A program made the position numbers and the translations under genes. A stretch of DNA of 64,000 nt from a bacterium (GTDB lineage Bacteria > Armatimonadota > UBA5829): contig JAJFVF010000009.1 of NCBI GenBank assembly GCA_021371935.1, positions 193,803-257,802 on the forward strand, given 5' to 3'. Below the pieces are notes generated by a model, which did no database searches, was not told where the DNA came from, and saw nothing but the letters and a program-made list of their open reading frames with translations. Position 1 is the first letter of the stretch. Each line of letters opens with the position of its first letter. Positions 32,277-41,900 of this stretch are shown here, one piece after another.

Positions 32277-33923
32277 ATGGGCAGCGCTAAAAAAAACAAG
32301 TCAAACAAATCCAAATCACCGACAGGTAGATATTGGGGCTGGATAGCCATATCGCTGATTGTTTTGTTCATAGCGATAATACGGATCCGTCTGCTTGCGA
32401 CTCCACTCGAACGCGACGAAGGCGAATACGCGTATATGGGTCAATTGATGCTTCAGGGCATAGCTCCGTACAAACTGGCCTGCAATATGAAATTCCCCGG
32501 CACGTATGCAGCTTACGCAATAATTATGGCTATATTCGGCCAGAGTATATCCGGTGTGCATCTGGGTCTTTTGCTTGCCAATGCTGCAACAATCATTCTG
32601 ATGTTTCTGCTTGGGTGGCGGCTTTTTGGTCAACTGGCTGGGGTAGTTGCCGGAGCGACATATGGGATTCTATCCCTAAGTTCTTCTTTTCTTGGTCAGG
32701 CGGGTCATGCCACTCATTTCGTGGTTTTGGCTGCATTAGGTGGGACGCTGCTGCTGCTTAAAGCTATAGACTCGGGCAAGCGGAGCCATTTGTTTTTGAG
32801 CGGGCTGCTCTTCGGCTTGGCGATCCTGATGAAACAGTCCGGTGTTTTCTTTTGCGTGTTTGCAGTAGTTTACCTGTTCTTTACATGGAGAAAGAATGGC
32901 TCTGCAAACAGGCGCATTCGATTATTAAATCTTGGGATATTGCTGCTTGGAATAATACTGCCTGTAGGCATTACTTTCTTGATCCTATGGTGCACGGGGG
33001 TTTTCGACAAATTCTGGTTTTGGACATTTACCTACGCTCGCGAATACTCTTCACAAATTCCTTCCTCAGCGGCTCCAGGTGTCTTTTGGAGCGCGATTAC
33101 CAGAGCAATCGGACCCGGAGGTGTGCTCTGGATCATCTCGGGATTTGGTCTGATTGCTCTCCTGTTGGATAGGAATGCGCGTTCAAAGGCAGGGTTTGTA
33201 GTCTTATTCTTGGTTTGCGCGTTTCTGACAGTATGCCCCGGTTTTTATTTCCGTAATCATTATTTCATACAGTTTATCCCTGCTCTATCCCTGCTTGCCG
33301 GAGTTGCAGTGAGTTCATGCAGGAGAATGCTCTATACTTCAAAGGTTCCAAAGGTCATATCCGTGCTGCCGGTAGTAATATTTATTGCGGCTTTTGCGTA
33401 TACTGTGGATTGTCAGAAAGATGTTTTTTTTACGCTGAGTCCCGATCAGGTATGCAGTAAAACCTATACCATTAATCCATTTCCTGAAGCGGTGAAGATT
33501 GCTGACTATATAAAGCGTCACACGGACAAGAATGACACAATCGCAGTCATCGGTTCCGAGCCTGAGATATATTTTTACTCAGGCAGGCATTCGGCCACGA
33601 GCTATATCTATACCTACAGTCTGATGGAGGAACAGAAATACGCTTCGGATATGCAGCGCGATATGATCGGGGAAATTGATGAAGCAAAGCCCAAATTCAT
33701 TGTGTTGGTGAAGATCCCTACCTCTTGGCTTGCCAGTGCTGAGTCGGACAGACTGATTTTTGACTGGTCGAGTCGATATGTCTACGATCACTATGATCCT
33801 GTCGGGGTGGCTGATATAACACCCGAGGATACTGAATATGTCTGGGGTGCCGATTTATTGAATTACTCATTGAAGTCTTCATATAATGTGGTAGTGTTCA
33901 AGCGAAAGGGCACTACTTATTAA
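32277..33923 (+). CDS. GT39/PMT_2-type membrane glycosyltransferase
   Basis: 548 residues with about ten hydrophobic helices. The first periplasmic loop has the catalytic acidic motif of the ArnT/PMT fold (LERDEGEYAYMGQLML), followed by the conserved substrate loop (NMKFPGTYAAYAIIMAIFG, as in KPPL..W). Such enzymes transfer sugars from polyprenyl-phosphate donors to proteins or lipid A on the outer face of the inner membrane. A 300-residue helical core is followed by a soluble C-terminal domain with PEIYFYSGRHSATSYIY. Basic Lys-rich N-terminus (KKNKSNKSKSPTGR) is cytosolic. It is cotranscribed with the ABC exporter. The 3' end overlaps the convergent CsgG-like gene by 11 bases. Confidence 0.85.
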   Translation: MGSAKKNKSNKSKSPTGRYWGWIAISLIVLFIAIIRIRLLATPLERDEGEYAYMGQLMLQGIAPYKLACNMKFPGTYAAYAIIMAIFGQSISGVHLGLLLANAATIILMFLLGWRLFGQLAGVVAGATYGILSLSSSFLGQAGHATHFVVLAALGGTLLLLKAIDSGKRSHLFLSGLLFGLAILMKQSGVFFCVFAVVYLFFTWRKNGSANRRIRLLNLGILLLGIILPVGITFLILWCTGVFDKFWFWTFTYAREYSSQIPSSAAPGVFWSAITRAIGPGGVLWIISGFGLIALLLDRNARSKAGFVVLFLVCAFLTVCPGFYFRNHYFIQFIPALSLLAGVAVSSCRRMLYTSKVPKVISVLPVVIFIAAFAYTVDCQKDVFFTLSPDQVCSKTYTINPFPEAVKIADYIKRHTDKNDTIAVIGSEPEIYFYSGRHSATSYIYTYSLMEEQKYASDMQRDMIGEIDEAKPKFIVLVKIPTSWLASAESDRLIFDWSSRYVYDHYDPVGVADITPEDTEYVWGADLLNYSLKSSYNVVVFKRKGTTY

Positions 33924-34425
33924 AATCCACCGATACTGAAAATTTCACCTCACCTGTCTGAGCATCTATCATTCTTGCATTAATTACAGCAAAAACTCCC
34001 CTGTCGGATATGCTCCCGCAGAGGATGTAATCGGCAGAGACCATTTTCCCAAGCTCTTTAGCTGTCTTTGGGTCGATAATATCGCTCTGATCGAGCCTGG
34101 CGCTGGATAGGGCTTTCTTGAGTTGACCTCGTTCGACAAGTTTGACGTTCTTTATCTCACTCATGGATGTCGACAGGTCTTCACTCAAATCACGTGCTAT
34201 TACCTTATCTATCTTCTGGTTGTCCTTCTCAGGTATAAGCTCAAAATCGAGTATAGCCACAGTCTTTGGCGACGACCATGTCTGGTCGGCTGTGATCTTG
34301 TCGCTGAGTTTTTTAGTGAGTTCGGTGACAGTTTTTGGGCTAATGACTATAGGATAGTCCTCAGCCAGCGCCGATACGCTAAATATAGCTGATATTGCGA
34401 ATATGAAAGCTGCGAGTTTATACAT
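33913..34425 (-). CDS. CsgG/FlgO-like secreted protein
   Basis: 170 residues. A signal peptide (LAAFIFAISAIFSVSALA) is followed by a CsgG/FlgO-like fold: VAILDFELIPEKDNQKID, VIARDLSEDLSTSMSEIKNV, LVERGQLKKAL and AKELGKMVSADYILCGSIS. In the family these domains sit in periplasm or outer membrane; there is no lipobox Cys at the cleavage site, unlike CsgG itself. It lies 20 bases downstream of the ABC-2 permease on the same strand, so it may be part of that transport system. GGGGGA precedes the ATG. Confidence 0.75.
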   Translation of the reverse strand: MYKLAAFIFAISAIFSVSALAEDYPIVISPKTVTELTKKLSDKITADQTWSSPKTVAILDFELIPEKDNQKIDKVIARDLSEDLSTSMSEIKNVKLVERGQLKKALSSARLDQSDIIDPKTAKELGKMVSADYILCGSISDRGVFAVINARMIDAQTGEVKFSVSVDFNK

Positions 34426-34445
34426 ATGATCATTCCCCCTGCTGG

Positions 34446-35273
34446 TTATCCGCTTCTTTTCAGCTTACCCGTTTTCTTGCAATATACCTCCGCCTTTCCG
34501 AAAACAAACAGCCCGAGCGGCACCAGCACTGCGCCTATTACGATCAAGGGCAGTATTACGCTCCAGAGTTGAGCCACGCTGTCTCCATTGAGCAGGGCGC
34601 TGCGCATACCCTGGAGCGCGTATGTTGCAGGCGAGAGTTTTGACACCGACTGCATCCAGCCCGGCAGCACGCTCACGTCATAATACACGCCCGACACCAG
34701 CAGCAGCACACCTTCGACTATCCCGGTCATCTGCGCTCCCTTCTCCGGTGAGATAAGCGGCAGCACCGCCACCACCGTTCCCAACCCTATGAATGAGAAG
34801 TTCGCCACGGTAAGGACCACGAAAGCCCCCCAAAGGTTTGCGCGGGTCAGGTCCAGATGGAAAAAGACCGCCACCATCGCAAGCATAATGATGGTTCTGA
34901 GCAGGCTGTATATGACGGCGTATGTGCAGACACCGAATATATGTGTGGCACGCGAGACCGGCGCCATGAACGTATACTCTATGGTCCCTTCCCATCTCTC
35001 CCATGAGATGATGTTGGATATCTCCCAGAATATCACAGCCAGATATCCCCACAGCAGCGAGCCTGTCAGCAGATAGAGGATGAGACGTTTTGTGTCTACG
35101 CCGGGGCCGGTCATGCCCTGTATTCCCTCACCCATATATCCAATAGCAAGCACATTGGCAAGGGAATATATCACGTAGACTATCTCCCAAAACATATATC
35201 GTTTTGTGAGTATGAACTGCCGGTTGGCGAACGCATATACAGCGGCTCCCCGGCGCATTACCATCGACATCAT
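34446..35273 (-). CDS. ABC-2 type transporter permease
   Basis: 275 residues with about six hydrophobic segments, the standard ABC-2 membrane topology. The motif ISWERWEGTIEYTFMAPVSR matches the region that follows the second helix in ABC-2 exporters (EREEGTLE.L...P). It pairs with the ATPase upstream, whose stop overlaps its start by ATGA. ABC-2 exporters move polysaccharides, drugs or lipids; the cargo is not evident. GGAG-like ribosome sites are contained in the upstream gene. Confidence 0.88.
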   Translation of the reverse strand: MMSMVMRRGAAVYAFANRQFILTKRYMFWEIVYVIYSLANVLAIGYMGEGIQGMTGPGVDTKRLILYLLTGSLLWGYLAVIFWEISNIISWERWEGTIEYTFMAPVSRATHIFGVCTYAVIYSLLRTIIMLAMVAVFFHLDLTRANLWGAFVVLTVANFSFIGLGTVVAVLPLISPEKGAQMTGIVEGVLLLVSGVYYDVSVLPGWMQSVSKLSPATYALQGMRSALLNGDSVAQLWSVILPLIVIGAVLVPLGLFVFGKAEVYCKKTGKLKRSG

Positions 35274-36163
35274 GACTGGTCTTCCTCCATCTCCTCGATG
35301 CTCTTGCCTGCCAGCGTAAAAAATACCGATTCGAGCGTGCCGCTTTGTCCTCCATACTGCTCTTTCAACTCATCGGGTGTGCCTATGGCGACAATCTTGC
35401 CGCTGTTAAGTACGGCTATCCTGTCGCAGAGCACCTCTGCCTCTTCCATGTCATGAGTGGTGAGCAGCACGGTCGATCCGTCACTGTCTTTTAGTTCATG
35501 GACGAACCTCTGCACCTCACGTTTGGACTTCGGGTCGAGTCCTGTTGTCGGCTCGTCGAGCAGAAGCAGGTTCGGCAATGTGATAAATGCCCTGGTGATC
35601 GCCACTTTCTGCTGCATCCCCCGTGAGAGGTGCAGCATAGGGGTTTCCAGTTTCTCACCGTTCATTTCCAGCCTTGAAAGCATATCTTTGATCCTCTCGG
35701 ATGCGAGCTTGACTGGGATGGAATAGAGCCTTGCGGTATGGATCAAATTTTCCATAGCCGAAAGCCTGCGAAAGAATGCCGCATCGGCTGACACACGGCT
35801 GATCATCCGCCGCACCGTATCGGATTCACTCATAACATCATGGCCGAACACTTGCACATTGCCCTCGTCCGGCAGCAGCAGGGTCGAGATGATCCTGATA
35901 AGTGTCGATTTGCCCGAGCCATTCGGCCCAAGCACGCCGAAGACCTCGCCCGGCTTTACGGTGAAGCTCACCGAGTCCACTACGCGGCTGAGTGTCTTCG
36001 CGCGCGGAAGCAATCGACGCAGACCGCGCGGCTTGTCTTTGCCGTTTTTTGATTTATCTGCGTCCTTACGAAATGTTTTTGTAAGATTCTCTATCTCAAG
36101 GGCCGCAATATGATTTTCACAGGTTCCAATATCATTGATTACGCTTGTAGATGGTTTGCTCAT
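35270..36163 (-). CDS. ABC-2 type transporter ATP-binding protein
   Basis: 297 residues. Walker A is GPNGSGKSTLIRI, the signature is LSRGMQQKVAITRAF, Walker B is LLLLDEPTTGLD and the switch His is in LLTTHDMEEAE. These are all intact. A short N-terminal segment of about 50 residues (KTFRKDADKSKNGKDKPRGL) is a charged linker inserted before the first strand, unusual for the family. The ATG at 36163 is preferred to the GTG four codons earlier, although neither has a good ribosome site. It forms an operon with the permease and the CsgG-like gene. Confidence 0.9.
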   Translation of the reverse strand: MSKPSTSVINDIGTCENHIAALEIENLTKTFRKDADKSKNGKDKPRGLRRLLPRAKTLSRVVDSVSFTVKPGEVFGVLGPNGSGKSTLIRIISTLLLPDEGNVQVFGHDVMSESDTVRRMISRVSADAAFFRRLSAMENLIHTARLYSIPVKLASERIKDMLSRLEMNGEKLETPMLHLSRGMQQKVAITRAFITLPNLLLLDEPTTGLDPKSKREVQRFVHELKDSDGSTVLLTTHDMEEAEVLCDRIAVLNSGKIVAIGTPDELKEQYGGQSGTLESVFFTLAGKSIEEMEEDQS

Positions 36164-36175
36164 TATTGTTACCAC

Positions 36176-36767
36176 ACGTCTGATATGATTGGCGCACTAG
36201 TTCATTGTAGACGCAAGTGGGTGTGATAGTAAACGTGAAAATGACGGATTTCTAAGTAATATACTACCTTGAACTTGTATTAGCCCTGATTATGCGCTTG
36301 CCGCATAATCAGGGTCTGCGAGAGCATTATTCATGTTGCTCGTGAATAATTTGGGCTAGAGATATGAAGAACAAGGCGTGCGATTTACTTAGTGTAAATT
36401 GCTTAGGTGCGATAAGATGTCTGTGCACGATTTGTGCTATCTATTTGTTCAGATAGTTCTACGTAGCCCTTTTGTATATGATATCCAGTCCGCAACTTGA
36501 TATTCAAGAAAAGCCGAGTCCTCTTCATTAAGCAGACTGAACGTTGCAGTAATTCTATTTATACGTTCTGCCTGAACATCCTGCTGTGGCTCCGCTAGTA
36601 ATTAATACCGATGGTTTGGTGCTTAATGTTTTTGACAAGCTGACAATCGCGTCAAGGGCCTTTCAATTTGACAAAAAGTGCCGCTTTTGATACTTTTGAT
36701 GAGCCTTGCAATCGCGGGCGAATTCCCCGAAGACGTAATTACATTCGCTACCTATAGGGGGCCGACT
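36176..36767 (+). other. 592-base gene-free region between divergent transcripts
   Basis: Apart from repeat copy 4 (36281-36359) I see no gene, tRNA or clear promoter. The frame of the following AAA ATPase is open from 36678, but coding similarity starts only at 36768. Confidence 0.5.
36281..36359 (+). repeat. Dispersed double-hairpin element, copy 4
   Basis: Begins TAGCCCTGATTATGCG and ends TTGGGCTAG. Hairpin A: CCCTGATTATGCG (36284-36296) with CGCATAATCAGGG (36302-36314). Hairpin B: ATTATTCA with TGAATAAT (36327-36350). Terminal TAGCCC/GGGCTA pair as an outer inverted repeat. Unlike most copies, it is not next to a stop codon. Confidence 0.85.
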
Positions 36768-38246
36768 ATGCCGCCAAGCAAGATTGACGCCGAGATAAGC
36801 ACACTTATTCGAGCGCGTTATCCTATCATATATGTCGTTTCGTGGGAGGAGCGGCGGGTGGAGGATGCTCTGCGCCGGATCGCCTGCCCATCCAAAAAGA
36901 TATACACTTGGAGTCTGACCCAGGGAATCCGTCCATCACCGTCAACAGGCGGCCATGCTACGACACTTCTCGCAGCCCTGGAGTTTGCCGATAAGTGTGA
37001 TGAGGATGCTCTGTTTATTTTCAATGACATGCACTCGATGATATCCGATCCTGTGATCATCCGCCGCCTGCGCGATATGGCCGCCAACCTCAAGAGCAGC
37101 CGCAAGAGCCTCATTATTCTTTCGCCTATACTTCGCCTGCCGCCTGAGCTTGAAAAGGACATAACCGTGGTAGACTACAGCCTGCCAGATTATGGCGAAC
37201 TCGGCGAACTACTGGACCTGATAATAGACAAGATGAGCCGTGACGGCGCTGAGGTCAACATAAACCTCAAACCCGATGACCGTGAAAAGACAATCAAGGC
37301 TGCGCAGGGCCTGACCCTGACCGAGGCAGAAAATGTGTTTGCCCGGAGTCTGGTGGAGAAGCACACATTCGATATAGACGTGATCTTGAAGGAGAAAGAG
37401 CAGATAGTGCGCAAGAGCGGCCTGCTGGAATACTATCCTGCAAACGAGAAGTTCTCGGACGTCGGCGGGTTGAGTGTCCTGAAGGACTGGCTGACTAAGC
37501 GCGGGGCGTCTTTTACCAAGAGAGCACGTGATTACGGCCTGCCGGAACCTAAGGGGATACTTTTGTTGGGTGTGCAGGGATGCGGAAAGAGCCTGTCGGC
37601 AAAGGCTGTTGGTGCGCTTTGGAACCTGCCGATACTGCGTCTGGATGTGGGCAAGATATTCAGTGGAATAGTCGGCTCCAGTGAACAGAATGTCAGACGT
37701 GCAATACAGGTCGCGGAGTCAGTGGCACCGGTAGTGTTGTGGATGGACGAGATGGAAAAAGGCTTCGCCGGAGTGCAGAGTTCGCCATTATCCGATGCTG
37801 GCACGACCTCACGTGTATTCGGCACATTCATCACATGGCTGCAGGAGAAGAGTGCGCCTGTGTTTGTGGTGGCGACTGCAAACGATATCACCCAGCTTCC
37901 TCCCGAGCTATTACGCAAGGGCAGGTTCGATGAGATATTCTTTGTAGACCTGCCGAGCCCGACCGAACGCGCCGAGATATTTCGCATTCACCTTTCCAAG
38001 CGCAAGCGCGATCCTGATAACTTTGATATAGATGCCTTTGCCTCAGCATCGGAGGGTTTCAGTGGTGCGGAGATAGAGCAAGTTGTGGTTTCGGCGCTTT
38101 TTGATGCATTTGCCTATAGCCGAGAAGTGACGAGCGATGATATACTTAATAACATCCAGTCAGCAGTCCCGATATCAGTTACCATGGCCGAGCAGATTGT
38201 CTTCCTGAGAGGGTGGGCTGAGAAGAGGGCGCGAAGGGCGTCGTAG
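36768..38246 (+). CDS. Ycf46-like AAA+ ATPase
   Basis: 492 residues. The N-terminal 200 residues ([42 protein letters not shown]) match the Ycf46 family of cyanobacteria and plastids. The AAA module has Walker [14 protein letters not shown], Walker [13 protein letters not shown], sensor 1 [19 protein letters not shown] and an arginine finger in [12 protein letters not shown], closely similar to FtsH/Cdc48 modules but without a protease domain. The role of Ycf46 in bacteria is poorly defined; roles linked to carbon uptake have been proposed in cyanobacteria. The ATG at 36768 follows a GGGGG ribosome site. Confidence 0.88.
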   Translation: MPPSKIDAEISTLIRARYPIIYVVSWEERRVEDALRRIACPSKKIYTWSLTQGIRPSPSTGGHATTLLAALEFADKCDEDALFIFNDMHSMISDPVIIRRLRDMAANLKSSRKSLIILSPILRLPPELEKDITVVDYSLPDYGELGELLDLIIDKMSRDGAEVNINLKPDDREKTIKAAQGLTLTEAENVFARSLVEKHTFDIDVILKEKEQIVRKSGLLEYYPANEKFSDVGGLSVLKDWLTKRGASFTKRARDYGLPEPKGILLLGVQGCGKSLSAKAVGALWNLPILRLDVGKIFSGIVGSSEQNVRRAIQVAESVAPVVLWMDEMEKGFAGVQSSPLSDAGTTSRVFGTFITWLQEKSAPVFVVATANDITQLPPELLRKGRFDEIFFVDLPSPTERAEIFRIHLSKRKRDPDNFDIDAFASASEGFSGAEIEQVVVSALFDAFAYSREVTSDDILNNIQSAVPISVTMAEQIVFLRGWAEKRARRAS

Positions 38247-38285
38247 AGATGCAGCAAAGAGTCGAATTTTTCCTGGGGGTGGATT

Positions 38286-38597
38286 ATGAGTCCGCGCATC
38301 AGTTTTGATATGGTGAAAATTGTTGCTTTCTGTCAAAAGTGGAGGATTTCAGAGTTTGCGCTGTTTGGCTCCGTCCTCAGAGATGATTTCGGCCCTGAAA
38401 GTGACGTGGATGTGCTCGTGAAGTTTTTCCCGGACTCGCACACCAGTCTTTTTGATCTCGTCGATATGGAGCAAGAGCTGGCTGAGATAGTGGGCCGTAA
38501 GGTAGATATTGTCTGCCGTGAAGGGATCGAAAAGAGCAGTAATCCATTACGAAAACGTGCCATACTGGATAGTGCCGAGGTAATGTATGCAGCGTGA
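38286..38597 (+). CDS. mntA: MntA-type nucleotidyltransferase antitoxin
   Basis: 103 residues. The minimal nucleotidyltransferase motif is intact: FALFGSVLRDDFGPESDVDVLVKF, with GSVLRDDF and the SDVDVLV pair of catalytic aspartates. In HepT-MntA toxin-antitoxin modules this protein adenylylates a tyrosine of the HEPN toxin and neutralises it (established knowledge). The downstream hepT gene overlaps its last 11 bases, the usual arrangement, but hepT is interrupted. GGGGGTGG lies upstream of the ATG. Confidence 0.88.
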   Translation: MSPRISFDMVKIVAFCQKWRISEFALFGSVLRDDFGPESDVDVLVKFFPDSHTSLFDLVDMEQELAEIVGRKVDIVCREGIEKSSNPLRKRAILDSAEVMYAA

Positions 38598-38928
38598 CCA
38601 GGGATATCTTTACGATATGCTACATGAGGCGCGTATGGTCATGGAGTTTACATCCGGCAAGAGCTTCGACGATTTTTGTGAGGATGTGCAGTGCCAATAT
38701 GCCGTGACTCGCGCTATTGAAATCATTGGAGAAGCAGCGGGTCATGTCTAGGATGAGTTTCAACAAGATCATCCTGAACTGCCTTGGCGGCAGATTATCG
38801 GTATGCGCAACAGGCTTATCCACGGTTATGGTGATATTGTCTTGTCTGTAGTTTGGGAAGTTATTGAAAAAAACATCCCTGAACTGATTAACGCTTTGGA
38901 ACCTCTCATTCCGTCCAATTTACAATAG
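38587..38928 (+). pseudogene. hepT: HepT-type HEPN toxin interrupted by an in-frame amber codon
   Basis: Read through, this is a full-length 113-codon HepT (DUF86) protein: YAVTRAIEIIGEAAGHV, then TAG at 38749-38751 (codon 55), then DEFQQDHPELPWRQIIGMRN and RLIHGYGDIVLSVVWEVIEK. The HEPN RX4-6H motif is complete (RNRLIH). A single base change explains the stop, since all other codons conform to the family. Without suppression the cell makes a 54-residue N-terminal fragment lacking the RNase motif, so the toxin is presumably dead while MntA is intact. Reinitiation downstream would not restore the N-terminal helices. A sequencing error or natural suppression cannot be excluded. Confidence 0.82.
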
Positions 38929-38936
38929 GACTGATT

Positions 38937-41900
38937 ATGTTTGTAAAGAAAATAGAATTATTCGGCTTTAAGACCTTTGCTGAGAAGACCGTTGTCGAGA
39001 TGGATCACGGCATTACGGCCATCGTCGGACCAAACGGCTCCGGCAAGAGCAATATAGCCGATGCGCTGCTGTGGGTCCTCGGCGAGACCAATGTGCGCAA
39101 TATTCGTGGCCAGAAGGCTGTCGATGTAATCTTCAACGGCACTGAAAAGCGCAAGGCTTTAGGTGTGGCTGAGGTCTCACTTACCCTCGATAATACTTGC
39201 GGGACACTTCCTCTCAATTTCAACGAGGTCACAGTTACCCGGCGCGCATACAGGTCTGGTGATGCCGAGTATTTCATCAACAAGACCCGCTGCCGTCTCA
39301 AAGACATATATGAACTGTTTCTGGACACGGGCATAGGCCGCGAGGCGTATTCGTTTATTACTCAGGGTGAGATAGACGCCGTGCTTTCGGCGAAAAGCGA
39401 GGACCGCCGCGAGCTTTTGGAAGAAGCAGCCGGTATCAAGAAATATCGCTATCGCCGCACCGAGGCGCTGCGCAAGCTTGAAAAGACTGAGGCTAATCTC
39501 AACCGCGTCCGTGACATCATGGCCGAGATCAGTGGTCAACTGGAGCCGCTCGCCGAGCAGGCCGAGCAGGCCAAGAAATTTGAAGAGTTGCAGGCCAGGC
39601 TCCGTGAGATCGAGATCGGAATCCTGATCAGGGACCTGCGTCGGTATACTCAGAACCTGGAAGATGTGCGCTCGTCAAAAGAGGGCGCTGCTGAAAAGAT
39701 AGAGGCTTATGATAAGCAGATAGCCGACTTGGAATGGGAAAAGGAAAAGCAGTCCACTAGTGTCAAACAACTTGAGGAAGAGGTCGATAATTCTCGGCGA
39801 GTTGCTCAGGGTCTGTCTGCAAACGTGCAGAGGCTGGAGGGCAAATTTGCCCTTGTAGAGGAGAGGCTGAAATCGGCAGGTTCAGCGCGCGAGCAGGCTG
39901 ATGAGGATGTAGTTGCGCTGGAGCAAAAAATCGAAGAAGCGCGTGAACGGATAGAGAAGCTGGAGCTTGAAGTGAGCGTGTCGGCTGAGACTGAGCACCG
40001 TGCAAAGTCAGCTTCAGAAGAACGCGCCGCGTCCCTTGCCAACCTTGACCGCCATTATGAAGAGATCACCCGCGCGGTGACTGACCAGAAGGCCAACTAT
40101 CTGGAGCTTGCCAAGCAGTTGGCGGCAAAGCGCAATGCCCTGCAAAACTCCAGGGACCGTGTAGCTCAGCTCGAGTTGGGTCTAAAAAAATACGCTGATG
40201 AGATAGATGCGCTGAATACTCAGAAGCAGGATGCAATCAAACTCGGCGAAAAGGCTGAATCTCAGGTTGAAAAGCTGAAGGCAAGTGTGCAGGGCTCGGC
40301 ATCTGAAATCTCGCGTCTGACGGAAGAACGCAAGCAGGCTGAGAAAGAACTTGCTGAGTTTGGCCGTAAGCTCTCGGATATATCACGTGATATCGCAGCC
40401 AGGTCATCGCGGCTTGCCACTCTACGCGAGATGGCCGAGTCGCATGAGGGCTTTTTTGAGGGTGTCCGGTCTGTTATGGCCGCTCGAAATGCAGGCAAGC
40501 TGCGGGGTGAGTTCGCAGTTGTTGCAGATGTGATAAATGTTCCCAAAGGTTACGAGACTGCCATAGAGATAGCCCTGGGAAGCAGTGTGCAGGATGTCAT
40601 CACTGATACTGTGGGCGAGGCAAAGCAGGCAATCGCGTTCCTTAAGGACAACAGGGTCGGCAGGGCAACATTCCTGCCCCTGGATAATATGAGCGATCAC
40701 CGACGTCAAGTCAATGGCAGGATGGACCCGCGCTCCGGCGCTCTGGGGATTGCTGCCGACCTGATCGGCTATGATGCCAAGTATGATCCGGCCATACGAT
40801 CACTGCTGGGGAGGACTGTGGTCGCAAAAAATATAGACGATGCCATTGCCCTTTCACACGAACTCGACGGCTGGAATAAGATAGTCACCATAGACGGCGA
40901 GCTGATAGTCCCGAGTGGAGCGATTACAGGCGGCGCAAAGAAGAACAGAGGGCCCGAGCTTCTGGCTCGCAAGCAGGAGATAGACTCACTTACGTCCGAG
41001 ATCAAGTCTCTCGAAAAGACACAGGATAATCTTAAAAACGATCAGAAGAAGTGTGAGATCAGGTTATCGGGTCTGCGGGGAAAGATCGAGGGCGGGGAGA
41101 AGTCTGTTTCAGAGAGCAGAATAGCACTTGCAGAGCATCAGAAACGTGCAGATTTTGCCGCTAAAGACGCCGAGCAGATAGACCGCCGGCTCGATATGGT
41201 CGCGCTCGAGAAGGATGAAGCCGAACTGCTGCTCAAGGACGAGTCCGAGTCGGTCAAGCGTTTGGAAGACGAGCTTCAGGCAGCCGGTAAGGAGAATACC
41301 GATCTGGATCAGAAGGTTGCCGGGGCTGAGCAGGACATTGAGGAGCTTGCCGCCAAGCGTGCAGCCGAGCGTGAAGAGTTGATGCGTCTCAATGTGGAAC
41401 TTGCGAGCGCGACCGAGCGTACTTCCGCCCTTAGGAATTCTCTGCGCGACGCCAACGCGCATATAGGCGAGATGACAGGTTCGCTCGATGCAAGGCGCTC
41501 TCAGATAGACGGAATTGCTGTGGATGTAACTGCTTTGACTGCTGACTGTGACAATACCCAGGTCGAACTCGACCGCCAGAGACAGCTATATGCTGCGGCG
41601 GATGCTTCTCTCAACGAACTGCTGGAAAAGCGCTCACAGGAGAATGCCATGGCGACCGAGATAGATACCAGCTTCAGGGAAGCCACCTCGCGCAGGAATC
41701 AGCTTGCAATCGACACACACGATGCTGATGTCAAAGAGGCTCGCCTGGAGGTTCAGATACAGCAGTCGACTGAACGGTTGATTACTGAGTATGAGGTCAC
41801 ATTCGAGCAGGCAATGGATTGGCCGGAGGAGATCGAGATTGAGCGCGGCACCGCAGGTGAGGTCGCAAGGCTGCGCCGCGAGATCAAGGATATGGGGCCG

